Source of the DNA: Collinsella sp. BG-O-102
GTDB lineage: Bacteria > Actinomycetota > Coriobacteriia > Coriobacteriales > Coriobacteriaceae
Assembly: GCF_023656745.1 (NCBI RefSeq)
Contig: NZ_JAMOKO010000010.1
Coordinates: 1 to 64,000 of the forward strand
DNA: 64,000 nt
Reading direction: 5' to 3'
Part shown: piece by piece, positions 1 through 9,299 of the stretch
Layout of the letters: each line of letters starts with the position of its first letter
How positions within the stretch are numbered: the stretch's first letter is position 1
Notes under the pieces: generated by a model
What the model was told of the DNA's origin: nothing
The model's database searches: none
What the model saw: only the letters and a program-made list of their open reading frames with translations
Translations under genes and position numbers: made by a program

Positions 1-71
1 GCGGCGGCGGTCGGCCCCATGCCGTCCTCCGTCGCCAGGAGGAAGAGCTCGACCTTCTCCCTGCTGTACAT
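1..71 (-). CDS. IS3-like transposase, N-terminal fragment cut by the window edge
   Basis: Reading leftwards from an ATG at 71, the frame stays open to the edge and encodes MYSREKVELFLLATEDGMGP and a few more residues. A GGAGG sequence sits just upstream of the ATG and fixes the start. The peptide looks like the N-terminus of the small helix-turn-helix OrfA protein of IS3-like elements, whose job is to bind the insertion-sequence ends. Only about 23 residues are visible, so the family call rests on resemblance. The rest of the element lies outside the window. Confidence 0.55.
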   Translation of the reverse strand, partial: MYSREKVELFLLATEDGMGPTAA

Positions 72-131
72 GCGAACCTCCAGTCCGGACCGCTTCACGG
101 TCCAACTTTCTGTCCGCACCCCCTTTCGGCG
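1..131 (-). mobile_element. Left-edge fragment of an insertion sequence
   Basis: The short non-coding tract right of the partial transposase contains the dyad GGACCG-CTTCA-CGGTCC (87-103) followed by a C-rich block (115-125). This looks like the terminal region of an IS3-like element. The exact end and any target-site duplication cannot be set because the other end is not in view. From about 135 on, the sequence becomes AT-richer and looks like the upstream region of the next gene. Confidence 0.4.
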
Positions 132-295
132 AAAAATAGCCGTTTACCTGCCTAGAAACAATTTGAGCGGTATACAATAACCGTAACTGTTTCATCCTTA
201 GCGGGATGCCGCATGATGGATATTACCTGCCATCGTGAGGTGTGTCGGTCGCGCACGGCGCGTTAGATGCTCGTGCTCGGTTTGAGGAGGCTGCT

Positions 296-634
296 ATGGC
301 GGGCAAGGGTCGTGCGAGTGTCAACGATATGAAGCGTGTCGAGGTGCTGGTGTTGATGGAAATCGACCAGCAAACCGAAGACAATGGCGGGCCGTATGGT
401 TTCTCGCGCAAAACGCTTGCCGAGCGCGTGGGGGTTTCGCCGTATCGTGCCCGCGCCGCAATCGATCGCTTGGATTCCGAAGGCATGATTGATGTCGTCT
501 CGCGTTATAGCGACGACGGCGGTCAGCTTGCAAATGGCATTTGCCTCACCGAACGTGGCGAGTGGTATCTTGAGGGCGTCCGTACCGGCATGCTCGTTCA
601 AGAAATGCTTGAGGACGAGGTTGCTGATCGATAG
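296..634 (+). CDS. Small winged-helix DNA-binding protein
   Basis: This 112-residue protein carries a predicted winged-helix fold. The segment around residues 35-65 (FSRKTLAERVGVSPYRARAA) reads as a helix-turn-helix, followed by a DRLDSEGMIDVVSRYSDDGG turn that would form the wing. An upstream GTG-type start would add 18 residues, but GAGGAGG stands about 6 bases before the ATG at 296, so that start is preferred. It is followed by its own terminator and then by pyrG, so it is probably monocistronic. It is likely a transcription regulator. Its target and ligand are unknown, and no close family is recognised. Confidence 0.7.
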   Translation: MAGKGRASVNDMKRVEVLVLMEIDQQTEDNGGPYGFSRKTLAERVGVSPYRARAAIDRLDSEGMIDVVSRYSDDGGQLANGICLTERGEWYLEGVRTGMLVQEMLEDEVADR

Positions 635-658
635 CAGCATGTAACCCTTGCCATAGCG

Positions 659-688
659 ACGCCGCCTGGGAAACCGGGCGGCGTTTTG
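659..688 (+). terminator. Rho-independent terminator after the winged-helix gene
   Basis: A GC-rich stem with arms CGCCGCC and GGGCGGCG around a GGGAAAC-type loop is followed by TTTTG TTT. It separates the regulator from pyrG. Confidence 0.8.
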
Positions 689-806
689 TTTCAAGATTGA
701 GAAATGCAATCGCACGCGAGAAAAATTGCGAACGGTCCGCGGCGCGAGTATTACAATGAAGACCCGTAAGATGTGGATAAACAACTTCTACGGGAAGCGC
801 AGGTAA

Positions 807-2474
<1,668 letters not shown>

Positions 2475-2476
2475 GG

Positions 2477-3418
2477 GTGCCGGCGAATAAGGAACATACC
2501 GAAGCTACTCCCTCGTCGCTCGCCGTGGCGGCGGGGGAGTATCTCGATTACCTTGCGGTCGAGCGGGGTTTGGCGCGCAACACGATTGCGGCCTATCGTC
2601 GTGACCTGACGACGTACTGCGCCTATCTGGAGCGGGCGGGTATTGTGTCTTTTGAAGAGGTGACCCGTCAGGTCGTGGAGGGCTTTGTCGCCGACCGTCG
2701 CGATGGGGGCTATTCGGATGCCTCGGTGGAGCGTGCGCTTGCGGCCGTGAAGGGCCTGCATGCCTTTTTGGTGCGCGATGGGGCTGTGGCCCAAAATCCA
2801 ACGGCGGCGTTGCGCCTGCCTAAAAAGGCTGAGCGTTTGCCGGAGTATCTATCGGTGGAGGATGTCTCGGCGCTGCTCGATCAAGACTTCCCCGAGGGCG
2901 AGATGGGCTTGCGCGACCATGCCATCTTGGAAGTGCTTTACGGATGCGGTTTGCGTGTGAGCGAGTTGGTGGGACTCGATGTGGGCGATATCCATATCGA
3001 CGATGGCTTTGTGCTCGTTCGCGGTAAGGGCTCGAAGGAACGCCTGTCCCCGCTGGTGGGAAGCGCGGCGCGAGCTCTGACGCTTTATGTAACTGAGGGG
3101 CGTTCTCGCTTGGCGGCCCATGCCCGCGGAACCGAGACCTCGGCGGTCTTTTTAAATAAGAACGGCCGCCGTCTGTCGCGCCAGGGCATCCATGCCATCT
3201 GTGAGCGCTACGGGCGCCAGGTGGGACTGGTGGGGCTCCATCCCCATACGCTGCGTCACTCCTTTGCCACCCATATGCTTGCGGGCGGCGCAGACCTCCG
3301 TGTGCTACAGGAGATCTTGGGACATGCCGATATATCGACCACGCAGGTCTACACGCATGTCGATCGTACGCAACTGACCGAGGTCTATTTGGCGGCGCAC
3401 CCGCTGGCACATCGTTAA
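2477..3418 (+). CDS. xerD: Tyrosine recombinase, XerD type
   Basis: XerC/D recombinases resolve chromosome dimers at the dif site during division. The 313-residue protein has an N-terminal SAM-like core-binding domain (about 12-95) and a C-terminal catalytic domain. The catalytic set is visible: Arg in CGLRVSEL near 159, Lys in RGKGSKER, His-x-x-Arg in HTLRHSFATHM near 256, the LGHADISTTQ box, and the nucleophile Tyr in QVYTHV near 291. The open frame extends back into pyrG, but the GTG at 2477, immediately after the pyrG stop, gives a normal-length protein and is the preferred start. XerC versus XerD cannot be settled from one copy. The position before the division block suits the role. Confidence 0.88.
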   Translation: MPANKEHTEATPSSLAVAAGEYLDYLAVERGLARNTIAAYRRDLTTYCAYLERAGIVSFEEVTRQVVEGFVADRRDGGYSDASVERALAAVKGLHAFLVRDGAVAQNPTAALRLPKKAERLPEYLSVEDVSALLDQDFPEGEMGLRDHAILEVLYGCGLRVSELVGLDVGDIHIDDGFVLVRGKGSKERLSPLVGSAARALTLYVTEGRSRLAAHARGTETSAVFLNKNGRRLSRQGIHAICERYGRQVGLVGLHPHTLRHSFATHMLAGGADLRVLQEILGHADISTTQVYTHVDRTQLTEVYLAAHPLAHR

Positions 3419-3451
3419 CACATCGCTGACCTGCATATTTATAGGTATTTG

Positions 3452-3521
3452 GGGACGGGCTCCAGATTGCCGCGGCGTGCTTTTGCGCGCGCATGGGCAA
3501 TCTGGGGCCCGTCCCATTTTT
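3452..3521 (+). terminator. Long hairpin terminator after xerD (GGGACGGG-type repeat)
   Basis: Arms of 20 nt (3452-3471 and 3496-3515) match with a single G/T wobble. The right arm runs straight into ATTTTT, so it can act as a terminator. The core GGGGACGGG recurs in other hairpins of this window (33600, 58301), suggesting a dispersed palindromic repeat. Confidence 0.75.
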
Positions 3522-3783
3522 CGCCACTTGGCGTCGCGGTGGTGGGCCGCACGGGCCTTGGGTGGGGGAGTTTGGGGGCGATGTGAACGGCATGTAAAGG
3601 GACGTAAAAATCGCCTCAAGGTCAACTTGAAGGTTGAGGTTCGCGGGTGTGGTTCTACAGGTGGCATCCCGCCGTTGCTGCAAACACAACATATTGTGTT
3701 TTCGAACATATGCTTGGGGGTGTTTTGCAATATATGGTGAGTGGAGTGGTGGGGCGGGGTGGGGGAAGGGGTGGGGAAAGGTG
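3522..3783 (+). promoter_or_regulatory. mraZ upstream region with TGGGG direct repeats (candidate MraZ boxes)
   Basis: No convincing gene lies in this roughly 260-bp G-rich stretch. It holds TGGGG motifs at 3563 and 3573 (10 bp apart) and at 3750, 3760 and 3772 (10 and 12 bp apart), on one face of the helix. MraZ in Escherichia coli binds TGGGN repeats spaced by 5 nt upstream of its own promoter, so these are candidate autoregulatory sites. A 14-mer TCAACTTGAAGGTT at 3622-3635 recurs upstream of ftsZ. A LexA-like sequence CGAACATATGCTTG lies at 3703-3716. Confidence 0.5.
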
Positions 3784-3812
3784 TTGAAAAATGGGGCGGT
3801 TCCCCATATTAT
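3784..3812 (+). promoter_or_regulatory. mraZ promoter with a 17-bp dyad in the spacer
   Basis: A -35 TTGAAA (3784-3789) and a -10 TATTAT (3807-3812) are separated by exactly 17 bp. The spacer contains the perfect dyad ATGGGG-CGGTT-CCCCAT (3791-3807). A second dyad of the same 6-5-6 design, GCGGGG-TGGTT-CCCCGC, follows at 3828-3844 in the transcribed leader. The pair looks like a two-site operator over the promoter of the whole division block. Confidence 0.7.
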
Positions 3813-3880
3813 TGATGACGTCGACAGGCGGGGTGGTTCCCCGCGTACGTGCCATCTGAGTAACCGAGGGGAGGGCGCAC

Positions 3881-4315
3881 ATGGGAATGACTGGTGCATA
3901 CGAGCGCAATCTCGATGCAAAAGGTCGTCTGTCCCTGCCTGCACCCCTTCGCGAGGAGCTTGGAGAGCACGTTCGCGTGTTCAAAGCCCTGGATGTCGAT
4001 GCTCTGTACGTGTTCTCTGCCGAGGCCTTCGATAAGTGGGTCGAAGGACTCTTCGCGGGTCGTGAGGGCCACGAGGGTTTTAACCCGCGTGACATTAATG
4101 ACCAGAAGCTCATGAGGGCGATCAACAAGCGCACCACGTCGATGGACGTGGACAGCGCCGGTCGTATCGGTCTTTCCGAGTCTCTCCGCAAGCAGGCGAA
4201 CCTCGACCGCGAGGTCACGGTTGTGGGCAACTACGACCACCTTGAGGTTTGGGATCGCGCCGCGGCCGATGAGGACGATGACGATGAGGCCCTGCTGGAC
4301 CTCTTCTTCTCGTAA
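3881..4315 (+). CDS. mraZ: Transcriptional regulator MraZ
   Basis: MraZ binds DNA as a ring-shaped oligomer and controls its own division and cell-wall operon. The 144-residue protein has the two AbrB-like swapped-hairpin domains, with the conserved YERNLDAKGRLSLPAPLRE near the N-terminus and a second copy around VDSAGRIGLSESLRKQANL. The C-terminus ends in an acidic tail (DEDDDDEALLDLF). GAGGGGAGGG precedes the ATG at 3881. It is the first gene of the block and starts downstream of the dyads and TGGGG repeats described above, in keeping with autoregulation. Confidence 0.93.
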   Translation: MGMTGAYERNLDAKGRLSLPAPLREELGEHVRVFKALDVDALYVFSAEAFDKWVEGLFAGREGHEGFNPRDINDQKLMRAINKRTTSMDVDSAGRIGLSESLRKQANLDREVTVVGNYDHLEVWDRAAADEDDDDEALLDLFFS

Positions 4316-4335
4316 GGGCAAGGCACGGGTAACGG

Positions 4336-5301
4336 ATGGAGCGTGGGATCTTGACACAAGAATATCGGCATGAACCTGTCATGCTCGGCGAAGTGCTTGA
4401 GTCGCTGCGGCTAAAGAGCGGCTCCGTTGTCTGCGATTGCACCCTTGGCGGTGCCGGCCATTCGGTAAAGATGGCCGCGCAGGTGGGGGAGACGGGCCTT
4501 TTGCTCGGCGTCGATCAGGACGACATGGCCCTCGAGGCCGCTGGCGCCCGTCTGGACCGCGAGGTTCCCGGCGTTCCGCACCGGCTGCTGAAGGGCAACT
4601 TCGGCGACTTGGACGAGCTGCTTTGCTCGGCCGAGGTGCCCGGGGTCGATGGCTTCCTGTTCGATTTGGGCGTTTCGTCGCCGCAACTCGATATCCCTGG
4701 CAGGGGCTTTTCGTATAACGAGGACGCCCCATTGGACATGCGGATGGATCCGGGTAATAACACCTTAAACGCAGCTGAGGTCATCAACACCTATAACGAA
4801 CACGACCTCGCCCGGATTCTACGCGTCTACGGCGAAGAGAAGTTCGCCTCGCAGATCGCGCGCGAGATCGTGCGCCGCCGCGAGCAAGAACCGATCGAAA
4901 CCACCGGCCAATTTGTCGAGATCATCAAGGCGGGTATCCCGGCTGCCGCTCGTCGGCATGGTGGACACCCGGCCAAGAAAAGTTTCCAGGCCATTCGCAT
5001 CGAGGTCAATCACGAGCTCGATGTGCTCGAACGAGGGCTTGATGCCGCCACCAGGTGGCTCAACCCGGGCGGACGTATCTGCGTCATCTCGTATCACTCG
5101 CTCGAGGACCGTATCGTAAAGAACCACTTTAAGGAGATGAGCCAGGGGTGCACGTGTCCGCCGGAGATTCCGGTGTGCGTGTGCGGCAACGTGCCGATAC
5201 TCAAGGTCATCACCCGCAAACCCCTGGTTGCCCAGCCTGATGAGGTTGAGCGCAACCCTCGGGCGAGATCAGCCAAAATCCGCGTGGCGCAGCGTCTGTA
5301 G
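4336..5301 (+). CDS. rsmH: 16S rRNA (cytosine1402-N4)-methyltransferase
   Basis: RsmH methylates C1402 of 16S rRNA using S-adenosylmethionine. At 321 residues it has the usual length. The N-terminal EYRHEPVMLGEVLESL, the SAM-binding CTLGGAGHS near residue 37 and the later PHRLLKGNF and FDLGVSSPQLD blocks are diagnostic. The C-terminus keeps the NPRARSAKIRVAQRL ending typical of the family. It follows mraZ by 20 bp, the standard order. The ATG at 4336 has a weak ribosome site. A TTG at 4351 is a possible alternative start and would remove five residues. Confidence 0.95.
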   Translation: MERGILTQEYRHEPVMLGEVLESLRLKSGSVVCDCTLGGAGHSVKMAAQVGETGLLLGVDQDDMALEAAGARLDREVPGVPHRLLKGNFGDLDELLCSAEVPGVDGFLFDLGVSSPQLDIPGRGFSYNEDAPLDMRMDPGNNTLNAAEVINTYNEHDLARILRVYGEEKFASQIAREIVRRREQEPIETTGQFVEIIKAGIPAAARRHGGHPAKKSFQAIRIEVNHELDVLERGLDAATRWLNPGGRICVISYHSLEDRIVKNHFKEMSQGCTCPPEIPVCVCGNVPILKVITRKPLVAQPDEVERNPRARSAKIRVAQRL

Positions 5302-5391
5302 GCGCGACCGCGCGATATTGGACCTCCCGCTCGCACCATAAACGAAGCTTAAACACACTACCAACGTACTCGGGATGGGAGGCGGCATATC

Positions 5392-5862
5392 ATGGGCTAC
5401 AACACTTCAAGCGCAGCACTCGCCTATGATATGAACGCCATGCCCGCCTATCGTGAGACGCCGCAGGCCCCCGTTGCTCCCCGTGAGCAGCGCACGCCGC
5501 GCTTTGATGTCTACACGGGCGCGGGCCGTCAGGCAAACCAGGCGGTAAGCCCGGTTTTCATGAGCGTTCTTAAAACGTTTTGCATCATTGCGGCTATCTT
5601 CATGACGATCGGCGTCGCCCGCGTGGCGCTCGCCGGCGTTACGGCCCAGGTGCTCAACAGCAACGCCGAGCTTACCAACACGCTCGAAAAGGCGACCGAT
5701 GAGAGCTCCGACCTGGAGGTCATGCATTCGGTCTATGGCGCCGACACGCGCATTCGCGACCTTGCGGGCGCTTATGGCATGGTGGAGCCCAGCGAGAGCG
5801 TTACACTTGACTTTTCGCAGGATGCAGCCGCGGGCGCCAACGCGACCGCGACCGCTCAGTAG
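5392..5862 (+). CDS. ftsL: FtsL-like division protein
   Basis: This 156-residue protein occupies the ftsL position between rsmH and ftsI. It has a cytoplasmic N-terminus of about 58 residues, one membrane segment (about 60-85, VLKTFCIIAAIFMTIGVARV) and a short external coiled-coil-like region (QVLNSNAELTNTLEKATDES) ending in an RIRDLAGAYGMVEP motif that resembles other FtsL/DivIC proteins. FtsL links FtsQ and FtsI in the septal complex. Sequence conservation in this family is low, so the call rests on topology and position. GGGAGGCGGC precedes the ATG. Confidence 0.75.
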   Translation: MGYNTSSAALAYDMNAMPAYRETPQAPVAPREQRTPRFDVYTGAGRQANQAVSPVFMSVLKTFCIIAAIFMTIGVARVALAGVTAQVLNSNAELTNTLEKATDESSDLEVMHSVYGADTRIRDLAGAYGMVEPSESVTLDFSQDAAAGANATATAQ

Positions 5863-5879
5863 CAAGACGGTAGCTGAGT

Positions 5880-7745
5880 ATGACAAATGACTATCGCCGC
5901 GGTTCCGATAGGGGCCGCGGTTCTGGACGTCCCTCGTCGCGGGGACGTTCTGGTTATCAAGGAACGGGTCGGCAATCTTACAACGCCGGGCGGTCCCGTG
6001 GCAACGACCCGGCGTCGCGACTTCGCGGCTCGGGCGGCCCTCAAGTGCATAACACCAGGTCGCGCAAGAGTTCGCCGACCGAATGGCTCACAGGCACGCC
6101 TCTGCCTCGCCGCAAAGCCGTCATGGGATTCATTGGGCTTGGCTTGGGCTTGGGCGTCTTTCGCCTTGCCGACTATCAGGTTGTCGAAGCCGATAAACTG
6201 CGCGAGCGTGCCGATGCGCGCCGCCTGCTTGCGCAGACCCTCTATGCCAAACGCGGCACCATCTACGACCGCAACGGCAACGTGTTGGCGTCGTCGGTCG
6301 AATGTCGCAACATCGCCGTGAACCCGCAGCTTGTCGAGGACGTTGACAAGACGGTGTCGGCGCTGGTCAAGGCAACTGGAATCGATAAAAAGACCTGCCG
6401 CAAGCTCGTTGAGTCCGATGGAACCTGGGTGTATATCAAGCGCCAGGTGGACGAAGACGATGCTGCGACGCTGGAGAAGAAGAACCTGCCCGGTGTGCTT
6501 TTTGAGCAGGCCATGAAGCGCGTATATCCATACGGCAATCTGGCATCGCAGGTGCTGGGTGTAGTGAATGTGGACAACGATGGCTTGACGGGTCTCGAAA
6601 AGCAATACAACAAGCTTCTGACCGGCACGAACGGTTCTCTCGTACGCGAGCGCGCGAGGGACGGCAGCTATATCGCGGGCGGTGCCTATAAAAAGGTGGC
6701 TGCGGTCGACGGCGTTGATATCGTGACGACGCTCGACGTCAATATCCAGCGTGCGGCCGAGGATGCCCTGGCAGAGGCAGTTGAGAAGACTAAGGCCAAG
6801 AACGGCTCGGCGCTGGTCACCGATCCTACGACAGGCGAGATTTTGGCAGCCTGCTCGTACCCGACCTACGACCAGACCGATCTGGAGAATGCCAAGACCG
6901 AGGATATGAATCTGCGCCTGGTCACCGACGCCTACGAGCCCGGCTCGGTCTTTAAGACGCTCGTGGCGGGCGCCGGCTTCGACTTGGGCGTCGTGCGATC
7001 GAGTACGTCGTTTGAGGTGCCGGCGAGCATCAAGGTGGGCGACGATACCGTCACCGATGCCGACAAGCGCGACTATGCCATGACCATGGATGTGCGCGAG
7101 ATGATGCGCCGTTCGTCCAACGTGGGCTTTGTCCTGGTGGGGCGCAAGATCGGTGCCGACGACTTTGCCGCCTATGTGGACAAGTGGGGCATCGGTCACA
7201 GCTCGGGTGTCGATTTTCCGGGAGAGAGCCTGGGTATCGTCAAGGAGCGTGACCAGTATGACGGCGCCACGCTGGGCTCGATGAGCTTTGGACAGGCACT
7301 GTCCGTCTCGCCGATTGAGATCGCACGTGCCGTGGGCGGCATCGCCAACGGCGGCGTGATGATGACACCGCACTTCTATAAGTCCAGCAAAGGCGACGAG
7401 AAGGACTGGGGTGAAGGCGAGCGCGCGATTTCGGAGGACGCCGCATCCCAGGTGACATCGTGCATGCAGACGGTCGTGTCCGAGGGAATGGGCGTTGGCG
7501 GCGCGGTTGACGGCTATGACGTGGCGGGTAAGACCGGTACGGCCGAACGTGCCGACGAGAACGGCGGCTACCTCAAGGAGAACTACATGTCGTCCTTTAT
7601 GGGCTTTGCACCGGCACAATCGCCCAAGGTGCTGTGCTATATCACGCTCGACGGAACGCCGAGCGGCTCAGATGCCGCTGCGGTGCCGTTCCAGTCCATT
7701 ATGGCCAACGCGCTCGACGTGCTGGGTATCCCGCACACGAAGTAG
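5880..7745 (+). CDS. ftsI: Septal peptidoglycan transpeptidase (class B penicillin-binding protein)
   Basis: FtsI crosslinks septal peptidoglycan outside the membrane. The 621 residues comprise a long basic, Arg/Gly-rich cytoplasmic tail (about 1-75), one membrane anchor (about 80-100), a dimerisation domain starting at RGTIYDRNGNVLASS, and the transpeptidase. Active-site motifs are SVFK near residue 357, SSN near 411 and KTGT near 550. No PASTA repeats follow, unlike some Firmicute homologues. The start lies 17 bp after ftsL. In many bacteria murE follows; here murF does. Confidence 0.93.
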   Translation: MTNDYRRGSDRGRGSGRPSSRGRSGYQGTGRQSYNAGRSRGNDPASRLRGSGGPQVHNTRSRKSSPTEWLTGTPLPRRKAVMGFIGLGLGLGVFRLADYQVVEADKLRERADARRLLAQTLYAKRGTIYDRNGNVLASSVECRNIAVNPQLVEDVDKTVSALVKATGIDKKTCRKLVESDGTWVYIKRQVDEDDAATLEKKNLPGVLFEQAMKRVYPYGNLASQVLGVVNVDNDGLTGLEKQYNKLLTGTNGSLVRERARDGSYIAGGAYKKVAAVDGVDIVTTLDVNIQRAAEDALAEAVEKTKAKNGSALVTDPTTGEILAACSYPTYDQTDLENAKTEDMNLRLVTDAYEPGSVFKTLVAGAGFDLGVVRSSTSFEVPASIKVGDDTVTDADKRDYAMTMDVREMMRRSSNVGFVLVGRKIGADDFAAYVDKWGIGHSSGVDFPGESLGIVKERDQYDGATLGSMSFGQALSVSPIEIARAVGGIANGGVMMTPHFYKSSKGDEKDWGEGERAISEDAASQVTSCMQTVVSEGMGVGGAVDGYDVAGKTGTAERADENGGYLKENYMSSFMGFAPAQSPKVLCYITLDGTPSGSDAAAVPFQSIMANALDVLGIPHTK

Positions 7746-7871
7746 GGGGTTACAATCTTTGGGGCGTTGTTTGTTGTCCCATATGAGGGTGTTCACATGC
7801 CCTGCACCACGCATGTGCGGCGCTGGGATACAATACGCCGATAGCATTATTAGGTTTACAGGGGAGCTGCA

Positions 7872-9296
7872 ATGATAGAGATCGCCGTCAACAACCTCGC
7901 GGCCGCAACAGGGGCCCGAACCGTGACGGGAGAAGCCGATCGGGTATGCCGCGGGTGCGTTATCGACTCGCGCCAGGTCGAGGAAGGGACGATTTTCGTC
8001 GCCTTTCCCGGTGAAAACGTCGACGGCAATGATTTTGCTTCCCGTGCCGTCCAGTCGGGTGCCGGCGCCGTCGTGATGACGCGTGAGCCCGAGGCTGAGC
8101 TGGTCTCGCTGGCGCAGGACAAGGGGTGCGCCATCCTGCTGACCGATGATCCCGAGGAGTTTCTGCTGCGTTTGGCGCACACGTATCGCCTGGAGCTTGG
8201 CTGCCTGGTCGTTGGCATTACCGGTTCCATCGGCAAGACGACGACCAAGGACGTGCTCGCCGCCGTGCTCGCCAAGCGCTATCGTGTCTGGGCCACCAAG
8301 GGCAATTTCAATAACCTGATCGGCATGCCGCTCACGGTGCTTTCCGCTCCGGCCGATACCGAGGTCCTGGTGCTCGAGATGGGCATGAACCATTTCCACG
8401 AGATTGAGCGCCTGTCCCAGTCCGCCAATCCCAACCTTGCCATCGTAAGCAAGATTGGTACCTCTCACATCGGCATTTTGGGCAGCCGCGAGAACATCGC
8501 CCGCGCTAAGGCCGAGATTGTCCAGGGTATGTGCGCCGCCGGCGACTTCTTGCCGCTGCTGGTTTTGGGCGGTGAGGACGACTTTACGCCGTTCATTCGC
8601 GATACGTTCGCCCAGCCTGCTGGTATCGATGTGATGCTGGCCGGCGTCTCGGACGATGATGAGGTCCGTGCCCGCGACATTCGTGTTGATGACGAGGGAC
8701 GTCCGGTCTTTACGCTCGATTTTGGCCAGGGTGAGACGATCGATACCATGCTTGCCATCCCCGGCGTGCAGTCCGTTCCTAATGCCGTTAAGGCCGCCGC
8801 GGTTGCCTATCGCTTGGGCGTGACGCCCGAGCAGATCGATGCTGCCTTTAGGGGCCTCACGATCACCGGTCGCCGCCAGGAGATCAAGCGCGCCAAGAGC
8901 GGTGCCCGCGTCATCGACGATTCCTATAACGCCAGTGCCGAATCCATGGCTGCTGGCCTCGATCTACTGTGCTCGCTTTCGTGCACGGGGTCTCGCATGG
9001 CGATCCTGGGCGAGATGGGCGAGATGGGCGATGAGGCTCCTCGCATGCATGAGCTCGTGGGCGCCTATGCGGCCGCCAAGAAGCTCGACATGCTGGCGTG
9101 CGTGGGTGGTGAGCTGGCCCAGCTTATGGCCGATGCCGCGCGCATGATGGGCATGGACGAGGACCGCATCCAGGTGTTCTCCGATTATCAGCAGGTGCTC
9201 GACCGCATGGGCGGCGCGCTTGAAAAACATGATGTTGTACTGGTCAAGGGTTCCCGCTTTGTTGAGCTCGACCGCTTTGTGGAAGGTGTGTGCTAG
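7872..9296 (+). CDS. murF: UDP-MurNAc-tripeptide-D-Ala-D-Ala ligase
   Basis: MurF adds D-Ala-D-Ala to the UDP-MurNAc tripeptide, the last cytoplasmic step of the nucleotide precursor. The 474 residues show the Mur ligase pattern: N-terminal substrate domain, ATP-binding loop GSIGKTTTKD near residue 118, an LEMGMNHFHEI block characteristic of MurF, and the C-terminal domain with DDSYNASAESM. GGGGAGCTGCA precedes the ATG. The 126-bp gap to ftsI carries TACAAT hexamers at 7751 and 7829 that could form an internal promoter, but no good -35 is seen. Confidence 0.95.
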   Translation: MIEIAVNNLAAATGARTVTGEADRVCRGCVIDSRQVEEGTIFVAFPGENVDGNDFASRAVQSGAGAVVMTREPEAELVSLAQDKGCAILLTDDPEEFLLRLAHTYRLELGCLVVGITGSIGKTTTKDVLAAVLAKRYRVWATKGNFNNLIGMPLTVLSAPADTEVLVLEMGMNHFHEIERLSQSANPNLAIVSKIGTSHIGILGSRENIARAKAEIVQGMCAAGDFLPLLVLGGEDDFTPFIRDTFAQPAGIDVMLAGVSDDDEVRARDIRVDDEGRPVFTLDFGQGETIDTMLAIPGVQSVPNAVKAAAVAYRLGVTPEQIDAAFRGLTITGRRQEIKRAKSGARVIDDSYNASAESMAAGLDLLCSLSCTGSRMAILGEMGEMGDEAPRMHELVGAYAAAKKLDMLACVGGELAQLMADAARMMGMDEDRIQVFSDYQQVLDRMGGALEKHDVVLVKGSRFVELDRFVEGVC

Positions 9297-9299
9297 CCC

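Noticed and set aside
3703-3716. LexA box upstream of mraZ (CGAACATATGCTTG)
   Set aside because: One mismatch to consensus, but it is over 150 bp from the start, not near the mraZ promoter, and such matches are expected by chance about once per window or two.
3634-4035. Frames across the xerD-mraZ interval
   Set aside because: They read Trp/Gly/Arg-rich nonsense through promoter sequence and into mraZ in a wrong frame.
7751-7834. Internal promoters before murF (TACAAT at 7751 and 7829)
   Set aside because: No -35 at a workable distance; kept only as a remark in the murF entry.
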